Translations under genes and position numbers: made by a program
The notes under the pieces: model-generated
The model's database searches: none
What the model was told of the DNA's origin: nothing
The model's input: the letters and a program-made list of their open reading frames with translations, nothing else
Assembly: GCA_017503885.1 (NCBI GenBank)
Contig: JAFVSF010000142.1
Location: 1-16,233, forward strand
DNA: 16,233 nt
Direction: 5' to 3'
Source of the DNA: Clostridia bacterium
GTDB taxonomy: Bacteria > Bacillota > Clostridia > Christensenellales > Borkfalkiaceae
Shown: one piece after another, positions 1 through 6,532 of the stretch
Position numbering within the stretch: the stretch's first letter is position 1
Layout of the letters: every line of letters begins with the position of its first letter

Positions 1-35
1 GCTTTTTTGTTAAGCACAGGTCTGTATACCTACCA

Positions 36-118
36 TGGTGCGGATGACAGGAATCGAACCTGCACGGTTACCCAATGGATCCTAAGTCCATCGCGTCTGC
101 CAGTTCCGCCACATCCGC
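36..118 (-). tRNA. tRNA-Leu (anticodon UAG)
   Basis: The reverse complement folds as a class II tRNA. The acceptor GCGGATG pairs with CATCCGC, the anticodon stem ATGGA/TCCAT encloses loop CTTAGGA (anticodon TAG), a short extra arm follows, and the T arm contains GGTTCGATTCC. The 3' CCA is encoded at 36-38. At 83 nt including CCA it is slightly short for a leucine tRNA because the variable arm is small. It would read CUA-type leucine codons. Nothing recognisable as a terminator is visible in the 35 bases left before the window edge. Confidence 0.95.
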
Positions 119-130
119 AAGCACCTTTGT

Positions 131-159
131 ATTTTAACATAAAAACTAATACAAATCAA
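131..159 (-). promoter_or_regulatory. Promoter of tRNA-Leu
   Basis: On the minus strand there is a -35 box TTGATT (154-159), a 17-base spacer and a -10 box TAAAAT (131-136). A TG dinucleotide one base before the -10 makes it an extended -10. Predicted transcription starts a few bases before the tRNA 5' end at 118. Confidence 0.7.
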
Positions 160-296
160 GAAATTTTTAGCACTTTTTGTCCTTTATATAAATATTTGCC
201 CCTATTTTTCTTATGCTATTATTCCTACTTTTAAAACCTATAATAAAATGTTATATCTCGCTTTAACACTTTTAACTTGTTATTTTTTAGTTTTTA

Positions 297-325
297 TTGT
301 ATAATTGATAAATATTTTATATAAT
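297..325 (+). promoter_or_regulatory. Candidate promoter of serC-serA-pepO
   Basis: A perfect -10 TATAAT lies at 320-325, with TTGTAT (297-302, 3/6 to consensus) 17 bases upstream. The surrounding AT-rich DNA offers other hexamers (for example TATAGT at 330-335), so the exact box choice is uncertain. The leader would be about 30 nt, with no riboswitch or T-box visible. Confidence 0.45.
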
Positions 326-362
326 AAGTATAGTATTAAATTTATGCGTCAAGGAGATTAAT

Positions 363-1436
363 ATGCGAGTTTATAACTTTTCAGCAGGCCCTAGTATGCT
401 CCCGGAATCGGTTTTAAAAAAAGCACAGGCAGAATTTCTTAATTATGAAAATTCGGGTATGTCAGTTGTTGAAATGAGTCATAGAGGCAAGGTTTTTGAC
501 GGTATTGCAAAGCGTTGCGAGGCTCTTTTCCGTGAAATTATGGGGATAAGTGACGATTATCACGTGCTATTTTTGCAAGGTGGTGCATCTCAACAATTTG
601 ACGCAGTTCCTTTAAACCTTATGAAAACAGGCAAAGCCGACTACGTTGTAACAGGTAATTTCTCTGGCAAAGCGGCAAAAGAGGGTGCAAGATATGGTGA
701 TGCTAAAATAATTGCATCTTCTAAAGACGCAAACTTTACATATATTCCAGAACTTAAATACGAAGATTTTAGACCTGATGCAGATTACGTTCACATCACG
801 TCTAACAATACTATTTTCGGCACTAGATATCTTGAATTTCCAAAGACACCTACTCCACTTGTTTGCGATATGTCTTCAGAAATTTTAAGCCGTGAAGTAG
901 ACGTTAATAAATTTGGACTTATTTATGCTGGAGCGCAAAAAAATATTGCTCCTGCTGGACTTACAATAGTCATTGTAAGAAAAGATTTAGCAGAAACTTC
1001 TACACCAAACTGCCCAACGATGCTCAAATATAGCACTCAAGCAAATAACGAGAGCATGTACAACACCCCACCTTGTTTCCCAATCTATATGGCAATGCTC
1101 GTTTTAGAGTGGATAAAAGATTTAGGTGGCGTTAAAGAAATTCAAAAGATAAACGAATACAAAGCAGGACTTTTGTACGACTTTATCGACAACTCTTCAT
1201 ACTTTACAAACTCAGTACGTGCAAAAGACCGTTCTATTATGAACGTTCCTTTCGTTACCCCATCTGAAGAAAGTGATGCACTTTTTATTAAAGAAGCAAC
1301 TCAAAACGGTCTTGTATCTCTTAAAGGACATAGACTTGTTGGAGGTATGAGAGCATCAATCTACAACGCAATGCCTGTTGAGGGCGTTAAGAAACTCATT
1401 GAGTTTATGAAGGACTTTGAACTTAAAAACAAATAA
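363..1436 (+). CDS. serC: Phosphoserine aminotransferase SerC
   Basis: A PLP-dependent aminotransferase that converts 3-phosphohydroxypyruvate plus glutamate to O-phosphoserine, the second step of serine synthesis, in the cytosol. The 357 residues match the usual family length of about 360. Family signatures are NFSAGPSMLP at the N-terminus, EMSHRG near residue 41, FLQGGAS near 70-76, and the PLP-binding lysine K193 in AGAQKN. The C-terminal GGMRASIYNAMP segment is also typical. The start is fixed by AAGGAG (351-356) six bases before the ATG. It is the first gene of a tight operon; serA, which makes its substrate, starts 11 bases after its stop. No anomalies were seen. Confidence 0.97.
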   Translation: MRVYNFSAGPSMLPESVLKKAQAEFLNYENSGMSVVEMSHRGKVFDGIAKRCEALFREIMGISDDYHVLFLQGGASQQFDAVPLNLMKTGKADYVVTGNFSGKAAKEGARYGDAKIIASSKDANFTYIPELKYEDFRPDADYVHITSNNTIFGTRYLEFPKTPTPLVCDMSSEILSREVDVNKFGLIYAGAQKNIAPAGLTIVIVRKDLAETSTPNCPTMLKYSTQANNESMYNTPPCFPIYMAMLVLEWIKDLGGVKEIQKINEYKAGLLYDFIDNSSYFTNSVRAKDRSIMNVPFVTPSEESDALFIKEATQNGLVSLKGHRLVGGMRASIYNAMPVEGVKKLIEFMKDFELKNK

Positions 1437-1447
1437 GGAATACATAA

Positions 1448-2605
1448 ATGAAAAGCGTTTTAAAATTAAATTCTATAAGTCACTTGGCAGACAAATACTT
1501 TGAAAATTACAACTACGTAGACGCTTGCGACAATCCAGACGGAATTATGCTTAGAAGTTTTAAAATGCACGACTACGAAATTGGCTCAAACCTCGTTGCC
1601 GTTGCTAGAGCAGGTGCAGGCGTAAACAATATTCCTCTTGACGTAATGTCACAAAAGGGCGTTTGCGTATTTAATACACCTGGTGCAAATGCTAACGCTG
1701 TTAAAGAACTGGTTATTTGTGCACTTTTGCTCGGCTCACGTAAAATTTACGAGGGTATTACTTGGGCACAAAGCCTTTCTAAAGATGAAGACGTTGCAAA
1801 ACTTGTTGAAAAAGGTAAGTCGCAATTCGTTGGTGGCGAAATATACGGCAAAACCCTTGGCGTTTTAGGACTTGGAGCAATAGGAGCAAAGGTTGCAAAC
1901 ATTGCTATCGACCTTGGTATGGACGTTTTAGGTTACGACCCATATATAAGCGTTGACGCTGCGTGGAGACTTTCAAGAAAAGTTAAGCACGAGAAAGAGT
2001 TATCTGCTCTTTTTGCTGGCTCTGACTACATTTCAATTCACATGCCACTCACAAACGACACTAAAGGAATCATCAATAAAGAAACAATAGCCTCAATGAA
2101 AGATGGTGTTTGCATTATAAACTGTGCAAGAGGCGAACTCGTTGTAAACGACGACTTAAAAGAGGCATTAAAATCGGGTAAAGTTTCTAGATACGTAACA
2201 GACTTCCCAGTTGCCGAACTTCTAGGCGTTGAGGGTGTAATTACTATTCCTCACCTTGGAGCATCCACCCCAGAAGCCGAAGACAACTGTGCTATTATGG
2301 CAGGTCGCCAACTTACCGACTTTATTGAAACAGGTAGCATTGTAAACAGTGTAAACTTCCCTAATCTTAAAGCACCCGAAACGTTTACTCATAGAGTTAC
2401 CATAGTTCATAAAAACGTACCATATATGATAAACTTCGCAACAAAACCTTTCTCTGAAGCACAAATAAACATTGACAATCTTATGAGTGCAGGTCGTGGC
2501 GACGTTGGTTATATGATTTTAGACACCGAAAAAGAAGTTCCTCAAAGCGTAATTGATGAACTTGAAAAAGTTGACGGTTTCTTAAAAGTAAGAGTTATTA
2601 AATAA
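1448..2605 (+). CDS. serA: D-3-phosphoglycerate dehydrogenase SerA (short form)
   Basis: Oxidises 3-phosphoglycerate to 3-phosphohydroxypyruvate with NAD, the first and usually feedback-controlled step of serine synthesis. Of 385 residues, the NAD-binding Rossmann motif GLGAIG is at 141-146, the active-site arginine is R228 in CARGEL, and the catalytic histidine is H269 in IPHLGASTPEAEDN. The DVFExEP-type glutamate segment of longer homologues is replaced by a TDFPVAE segment. Residues from about 312 to the end form an ACT-like regulatory domain, suggesting amino-acid (serine) feedback. It is much shorter than the approximately 525-residue long forms and fits the short ACT-bearing class common in Clostridia. 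The start has AAGGA eight bases upstream. It lies between serC and the M13 peptidase with 11-base gaps, so co-transcription is very likely. Confidence 0.96.
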   Translation: MKSVLKLNSISHLADKYFENYNYVDACDNPDGIMLRSFKMHDYEIGSNLVAVARAGAGVNNIPLDVMSQKGVCVFNTPGANANAVKELVICALLLGSRKIYEGITWAQSLSKDEDVAKLVEKGKSQFVGGEIYGKTLGVLGLGAIGAKVANIAIDLGMDVLGYDPYISVDAAWRLSRKVKHEKELSALFAGSDYISIHMPLTNDTKGIINKETIASMKDGVCIINCARGELVVNDDLKEALKSGKVSRYVTDFPVAELLGVEGVITIPHLGASTPEAEDNCAIMAGRQLTDFIETGSIVNSVNFPNLKAPETFTHRVTIVHKNVPYMINFATKPFSEAQINIDNLMSAGRGDVGYMILDTEKEVPQSVIDELEKVDGFLKVRVIK

Positions 2606-2616
2606 GGAGAAAACAA

Positions 2617-4515
2617 ATGGAAAAAGTAAGAATTCAAGACGATTTATTTACCTACGTAAATCAAGAGACAATTGACAAATTGGTAATCCCAGACGACAAG
2701 CCGACAGCAGGTGGTTTCCAAGTACTTGCAGACGACGTTGAAAAGTTGATGATTGGCGAATTTAACCAAATGAGCAAGAGCAAGGAATACCCTAACGAAT
2801 ATTTAGCAAACGCTTGCAAACTCTATCAACTTGTCAAAAACGTTAAAAAGAGAGAAAAAGACGGTATCACTCCAGCCTTAAAGAACGTTCAAATTCTTGA
2901 CAAGGTAGTTGATATGAAGTCTTTCACAAGAGCATATAAAAACTTAAAACTTAGAAAAATTCCTGTTCCGTTCTCAATTTCTGTTGATACGGACATGAAA
3001 GACTCTAAAAAGCACTGCGTTATGGTTCAAGGCCCTAGTGTAATTTTACCAGACGCATCTTATTACAAGCCTGAAATGGCTCAACAAAAAGAAATGATTT
3101 TGGGTATTTGGACAAACGTTGCAAAGGCTATTATTGCTAAAACCGACTTAAGCCCAGAAGACCAAGAACTTTATATTGCAGACACACTTAAATTCGACGC
3201 TCTTTTAGGCGATTTAGTAAAAACTAGCGAAGAATGGTCTGAATATATCAAGGCTTACAACCCAATGAAAGTTTCAAAGGTTGCATCTTTTGTTAAACCA
3301 GTAAACTTTAGAAGTATTTTAAAATCTCTTTTTGGCTTTATTCCTGAAACGATTATCGTTACAGAGCCAAGATATTTCAAGGCGTTTAAAGAAGTTTTCA
3401 ACGAGGAAAATTTTGTAGCGTATAAACACTGGGCTTACGTAAACGCAATTATCAACTCTTGCTCTTACCTCACGGAAGAATTGAGAGATTTAGGTGGTGC
3501 GTACATGCGTGCAATTTCTGGCATTAAGGCTTGTACCCCACTTGAAAAATTCGCATATCATTTAGCATCTGGAACGTATTCTGAACCAGTTGGCTTATAT
3601 TACGGCGAAAAGTATTTTGGCGAAGAGGCTAAAAAAGATATTACCGAAATCGTATATCAAATTATCGATACATATAAGTCAAGAATATTAAGTAACGAGA
3701 TTTTAGAAGAGTCTACTAAACAAAAAGCAATTTTAAAACTTTCTAAAATGGGCGTAAAGATGGGTTATCCAGATAAAGTTCGTGACATTTACTCTAAACT
3801 CGTATTTAGCCCTAGAAAATCTTTATTTGACGTAATGCTTACCATTAGCCAAATTAGAACTTTAGACTCGTTAGAAAAATTGACTAAGCCTACAGACCCA
3901 ACAGAATGGCCTATGCCTGGTCATATGGTAAACGCTTGTTACAACCCATCGGTTAACGATATCACCTTCCCTGCTGCCATTTTGCAGCCTCCTTTCTATT
4001 CTTTAAAGCAATCTAGAAGTGAAAACTTAGGTGGCATTGGTGCAGTAATCGGTCACGAAATTTCTCACGCTTTCGACTCTAACGGTGCGAAGTGTGACGA
4101 AAACGGTAACATTAACAATTGGTGGACTAAAACCGACGAAAGAAAGTTCAAAACAAAAGTAAACGCTATGGTTAAACAGTTTGACGGCATTGAACTTCCT
4201 TGGGGCAAGGTAAACGGCAAGTTTATCGTTAGTGAAAACATGGCAGATAACGGTGGTATGGCTGTTACACTTGAGATTATGGGCAAAACTCCTAACGCAT
4301 CTTACGAAGAATACTTCACTAACTGGGCAAAAGTTTGGTGTATGAAAGCAAAGCCTGAATATCAACAATTACTCCTTAACTTAGACGTTCACGGCCCTGC
4401 TATTTTAAGAACGAATATGCCACCTAGAAACTTCCCAGAATGGTATGAAACGTTCAAGGTTAAAAAGACTGACAAGATGTACCTTGCACCAAACAAGCGT
4501 GTAGTAATTTGGTAA
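2617..4515 (+). CDS. pepO: M13-family zinc metallopeptidase (PepO/neprilysin-like)
   Basis: A gluzincin oligopeptidase of 632 residues, the normal PepO length. The zinc site is HEISH (H480, E481 catalytic, H484) with ENMADNGG supplying ligand E540 and the supporting D544. Substrate-binding elements match neprilysin: N439-A440 (NACY in place of the usual NAYY/NAFY), H592 in VHGPAILR and R598. The N-terminus, with QDDLFTYVNQ, is characteristic of bacterial PepO. There is no signal peptide or membrane segment, so it should be cytoplasmic. It ends VVIW, keeping the terminal tryptophan but not the cysteine of the usual CxVW end. AAGGAG lies seven bases before the start. Its place directly behind serA suggests co-expression with serine synthesis, possibly as peptide recycling; that role is inference. 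Confidence 0.95.
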   Translation: MEKVRIQDDLFTYVNQETIDKLVIPDDKPTAGGFQVLADDVEKLMIGEFNQMSKSKEYPNEYLANACKLYQLVKNVKKREKDGITPALKNVQILDKVVDMKSFTRAYKNLKLRKIPVPFSISVDTDMKDSKKHCVMVQGPSVILPDASYYKPEMAQQKEMILGIWTNVAKAIIAKTDLSPEDQELYIADTLKFDALLGDLVKTSEEWSEYIKAYNPMKVSKVASFVKPVNFRSILKSLFGFIPETIIVTEPRYFKAFKEVFNEENFVAYKHWAYVNAIINSCSYLTEELRDLGGAYMRAISGIKACTPLEKFAYHLASGTYSEPVGLYYGEKYFGEEAKKDITEIVYQIIDTYKSRILSNEILEESTKQKAILKLSKMGVKMGYPDKVRDIYSKLVFSPRKSLFDVMLTISQIRTLDSLEKLTKPTDPTEWPMPGHMVNACYNPSVNDITFPAAILQPPFYSLKQSRSENLGGIGAVIGHEISHAFDSNGAKCDENGNINNWWTKTDERKFKTKVNAMVKQFDGIELPWGKVNGKFIVSENMADNGGMAVTLEIMGKTPNASYEEYFTNWAKVWCMKAKPEYQQLLLNLDVHGPAILRTNMPPRNFPEWYETFKVKKTDKMYLAPNKRVVIW

Positions 4516-4574
4516 TAATAAAAAAGGGCAAAGAAAGAATTTGACCTCTCTACTCTTAAATATTTTGACGTTAT

Positions 4575-4606
4575 AAAAGGATAGCAAATATTTTGCTATC
4601 CTTTTT
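4575..4606 (+). terminator. Intrinsic terminator after pepO
   Basis: A 14-bp perfect stem (4575-4588 with 4592-4605), a three-base loop and a run of T at 4602-4606, about 60 bases after the pepO stop. The stem begins with A residues, so it could also act on the minus strand. It closes the serC-serA-pepO operon. Confidence 0.85.
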
Positions 4607-4842
4607 ATATGCAACAACGCCCCACGTCTATCGCTGAATTTGTTACACAAGAAAACTCGACTTGAAAAAGTAGAGTTCTACAAATAATTCAAAACAAAAC
4701 TATCTTCTAAAGTCATTTATAAATAAAGGGTTTTAGAAGATAGTTATCCTATAAAAAATAGCACTCTATAGATTATTTAATCACAAATTTTATGCCTTTT
4801 TCCTTTTGCATGTTTGCAACTCACAATCCCTTTTATGCAAAA
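4607..4842. other. Gene-free stretch rich in inverted repeats
   Basis: No convincing gene is seen here. It holds a 10-bp stem with one mismatch and a GAAA tetraloop (4654-4663 with 4668-4677), a 14-bp perfect stem with a 20-base loop (4698-4711 with 4732-4745), and an 8-bp inverted repeat TTTTGCAT/ATGCAAAA (4804-4811 with 4835-4842). The first two lack a T-run, so they are not ordinary terminators. They could be part of a small structured RNA or the remains of an element. An 18-codon reading frame at 4609-4665 is discussed as a finding and is not called as a gene. Confidence 0.5.
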
Positions 4843-4882
4843 ACAAAACCTCCAAAGCGAACAATCGCTTTGGGGGTTTTGT
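4843..4882 (-). terminator. Terminator behind the partial tRNA-Arg copy
   Basis: A 17-bp stem with one G-U pair (4843-4859 with 4866-4882) and loop AACAAT. In minus-strand sense it is followed by TTTTG, forming a T-rich tail. It sits directly next to the 17-base copy of the tRNA-Arg 3' end, in the same relation as the intact tRNA has to its own terminator. Confidence 0.75.
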
Positions 4883-4898
4883 GGCGCGCCGTAAGAGA
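4882..4898 (-). repeat. Partial copy of tRNA-Arg 3' end
   Basis: These 17 bases are identical to 5034-5050: the encoded CCA, the discriminator base, the 3' acceptor strand and the beginning of the T arm of tRNA-Arg. Identity stops after 4898. A direct repeat of a tRNA 3' end is the usual mark of site-specific integration, here with only 152 bp between the copies. Confidence 0.8.
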
Positions 4899-4998
4899 AG
4901 CACCTCCGCTTTGCTACGGTGAAGACGAACCAAATTTCTTTAAGTCTTCTCTTAACTTTTTGTAATGGCTGAAATTTAGTTCGAATCGCTAGGCAAGC
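4899..4998. other. Structured insert between the two tRNA-Arg 3' ends
   Basis: A 100-base segment with no gene. An imperfect inverted repeat (4926-4938 with 4971-4983, 12 of 13 positions complementary) encloses a small hairpin TTAAG/CTTAA (4940-4944 with 4951-4955). No tRNA body can be recovered from it by eye, so it is either a remnant of inserted DNA or a heavily decayed tRNA copy. Confidence 0.4.
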
Positions 4999-5034
4999 AA
5001 AAAGCCCCAACCCATTCTCGGGTTGGGGCTTTTT
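4999..5034 (-). terminator. Terminator of tRNA-Arg
   Basis: A perfect 15-bp stem (4999-5013 with 5020-5034), GC-rich in the centre with A/T ends, and a six-base loop. In minus-strand sense it ends in TTTTT. It begins at the encoded CCA of tRNA-Arg, so the tRNA is transcribed as a single-gene unit. Confidence 0.88.
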
Positions 5035-5110
5035 GGCGCGCCGTAAGAGATTCGAACTCCTGACCTTTGGTTCCGTAGACCAACGCTCTATCCAGCTGAG
5101 CTAACGGCGC
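5034..5110 (-). tRNA. tRNA-Arg (anticodon ACG)
   Basis: The reverse complement folds as a standard cloverleaf. Acceptor GCGCCGT pairs with ACGGCGC, the D arm is GCTCAGCTGGATAGAGC, the anticodon stem TTGGT/ACCAA encloses loop CTACGGA (anticodon ACG), and the T arm has GGAGTTCGAATCTCT. CCA is encoded at 5034-5036. Total length is 77 nt. The ACG anticodon is normally edited to ICG and reads CGU/CGC/CGA. Confidence 0.97.
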
Positions 5111-5151
5111 ATATTAAAGGGAAAAGTCTTACCTCTTCCCTTAACGCACAT

Positions 5152-5180
5152 ATTATATTACTTTAATTTGAGTTTGTCAA
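5152..5180 (-). promoter_or_regulatory. Consensus promoter of tRNA-Arg
   Basis: Minus strand: perfect -35 TTGACA (5175-5180), 17-base spacer and perfect -10 TATAAT (5152-5157). The leader of about 35 nt contains a 7-bp stem AAGGGAA/TTCCCTT (5117-5123 with 5136-5142) just before the tRNA 5' end. Confidence 0.9.
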
Positions 5181-5252
5181 ACGTTTTAAGCCTTTGGCAA
5201 ACTTTTTATTATTTTTTTTAACATTTATTTAAATAATCGACCTATAGCCCCA

Positions 5253-6353
5253 TTAAAGATATTTTTTCACGATTGCATTCATTTCATCAAAATGCGCTAT
5301 CATATCCTTTGCAAGTGCGAGTTGACATCTAGCTCTATCTAAATTGTGATTATCATATTCAACTTTAAAATACTTGTCGCCATCTAAATAGTCGGTTAAA
5401 AATCTCATACCACACTCAACGGTCATTGTAACTGCACCAAGAGCCAACGTGTCTTTTTCGTTTTGAGTTAAAGTATGCCCAACGGTTTTTACAAACCCTC
5501 TTGTGAACGCCTCGTATTTTGCCATATCGAGTTTTACTTTGCTAAGGTCCGTTTCGTCCTCTTTACAAGTGTTACCTGCAAAACGAATAGAATCGCCAAA
5601 GTCAAAAGCAACCAAACCTGGCATAACAGTATCAAGATCTATAACTGCTAGGTTTTCAAAAGTTGTAGCATCAAACAATACGTTATTACATTTCGTATCA
5701 TTATGAGTAACTCTTAAAGGAAGCTCGTTCCTTTTTTGCATTTTATACATCCTTGTTGAGAATTCTTCCAACGCCAAATATTCTTCTATTTCAGGCAAAA
5801 CGTTATCTCTTCTTCCACTATCATTCCTTTCGATACTCTCTTTAAACGTTTGATATCTCATTACAGTGTTATGGAAGTGAGGAATTGCAATATGCAAACT
5901 CTTTGCTGGATAATCAGCCAAGTGCAACTGGAAATTACCAAAAGCCTTGCCAGATTCCTCTAAAACCGTTAAATTGTCAGTTTCGTTAAACGTAACAGAG
6001 TCATCAATATAGCGGCAAAGACGCCAAAAGCCACCTTGATCACCAATAATATAGTAGTTACCGTCGTCTACATTTTTATAATAGTGTAAAACGAAACGTT
6101 TAGCGCTTATTCCACCTTGCTTAATTTTCGCTCTAATATACTCAGTAACAGATGAAATGTTGTTCATTACCTCTACAGGGTTTTTGAAAACGTAAGTATT
6201 AATCCTTTGTAAAATATAATCTTTTTCTTCATTATCTCTAAAGAAATAAACCTTATACGTAGTATTAATGTGGCCGTTGGTTACTAACTCATATCTAAGA
6301 TATTCGCCTTCTATGCCAAATTTTCTACAAAGGAATTCAATCTTCTTATCCAT
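5253..6353 (-). CDS. Phosphotransferase-family sugar 1-kinase, NahK-like
   Basis: An APH/choline-kinase-fold phosphotransferase of 366 residues resembling N-acetylhexosamine 1-kinase (NahK, about 360 residues), which phosphorylates GlcNAc/GalNAc (and, more weakly, other hexoses) at the anomeric carbon with ATP. Seen here: a glycine-containing N-lobe motif TNGHINTTYKV near 25-35, ILQRINTYVFKNP near 47-59 as in NahK, the catalytic loop THNDTKCNN with D219, and the metal-binding IDLDT (D239/D241) followed by AFDFGD. The frame could open five codons earlier at a TTG (6366-6368), but that codon abuts GGGAG; the ATG at 6353 has AAGG five bases upstream and is preferred. Its neighbour is a GH38 mannosidase. 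Exact sugar specificity cannot be read from sequence. Confidence 0.82.
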   Translation of the reverse strand: MDKKIEFLCRKFGIEGEYLRYELVTNGHINTTYKVYFFRDNEEKDYILQRINTYVFKNPVEVMNNISSVTEYIRAKIKQGGISAKRFVLHYYKNVDDGNYYIIGDQGGFWRLCRYIDDSVTFNETDNLTVLEESGKAFGNFQLHLADYPAKSLHIAIPHFHNTVMRYQTFKESIERNDSGRRDNVLPEIEEYLALEEFSTRMYKMQKRNELPLRVTHNDTKCNNVLFDATTFENLAVIDLDTVMPGLVAFDFGDSIRFAGNTCKEDETDLSKVKLDMAKYEAFTRGFVKTVGHTLTQNEKDTLALGAVTMTVECGMRFLTDYLDGDKYFKVEYDNHNLDRARCQLALAKDMIAHFDEMNAIVKKYL

Positions 6354-6420
6354 GACTACCTTATACAATCTCCCTTATTTTTCAACCCAAATAATTGATT
6401 TTCGGTTGACTTACTAATTA

Positions 6421-6449
6421 AGTATACCACATCTTATGAACTTTGTAAA
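6421..6449 (-). promoter_or_regulatory. Promoter of the NahK-like kinase
   Basis: Minus strand: -35 TTTACA (6444-6449), 17-base spacer and -10 TATACT (6421-6426). It lies between the mannosidase terminator and the kinase start, so the kinase can be transcribed independently. Confidence 0.75.
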
Positions 6450-6488
6450 GTCTTTTGTGATATTTCTAGGGTTAATAAAATTTATAGT

Positions 6489-6525
6489 AAAAACGTGCTA
6501 CGACCTTTCATTCGGTAGCACGTTT
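6489..6525 (-). terminator. Terminator after GH38 mannosidase
   Basis: An 11-bp perfect stem AAACGTGCTAC/GTAGCACGTTT (6491-6501 with 6515-6525) with a 13-base loop. In minus-strand sense it ends in TTTTT. It starts eight bases after the mannosidase stop and separates it from the kinase. Confidence 0.85.
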
Positions 6526-6532
6526 AAAATTA

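Noticed and set aside
1..15. 15-base sequence GCTTTTTTGTTAAGC that recurs at 15943-15957
   Set aside because: One exact 15-mer repeat is not unlikely in 16 kb of AT-rich DNA, the second copy is inside a coding region, and the flanks differ.
235..362. Riboswitch or T-box in the serC leader
   Set aside because: The leader is only about 30 nt from the best -10 box and shows no stem or specifier structure.
1448..2605. Apparent preference for NAC over NAT codons before a G-starting codon, which would avoid out-of-frame ATG
   Set aside because: A hand count in serA gave about 21 of 25 before G against about 31 of 44 elsewhere, so the gene prefers NAC generally and the difference is small.
4978..4987. 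AGTTCGAATC resembling a tRNA T-loop on the plus strand
   Set aside because: The flanks do not form a T stem, and TTCGAA is itself a palindrome, so the 10-base match to the tRNA-Arg T arm carries little weight.
4777..5010. 77-codon open frame on the minus strand
   Set aside because: It runs through two terminators and the partial tRNA repeat, shows no family motif and has no ribosome site.
6420..6432. 13-base identity (ATGTGGTATACTT, minus strand) shared by the kinase promoter and the SPFH promoter at 12792-12804
   Set aside because: It covers the -10 box and the bases around it. This is most simply a common housekeeping promoter form, not a shared regulon.
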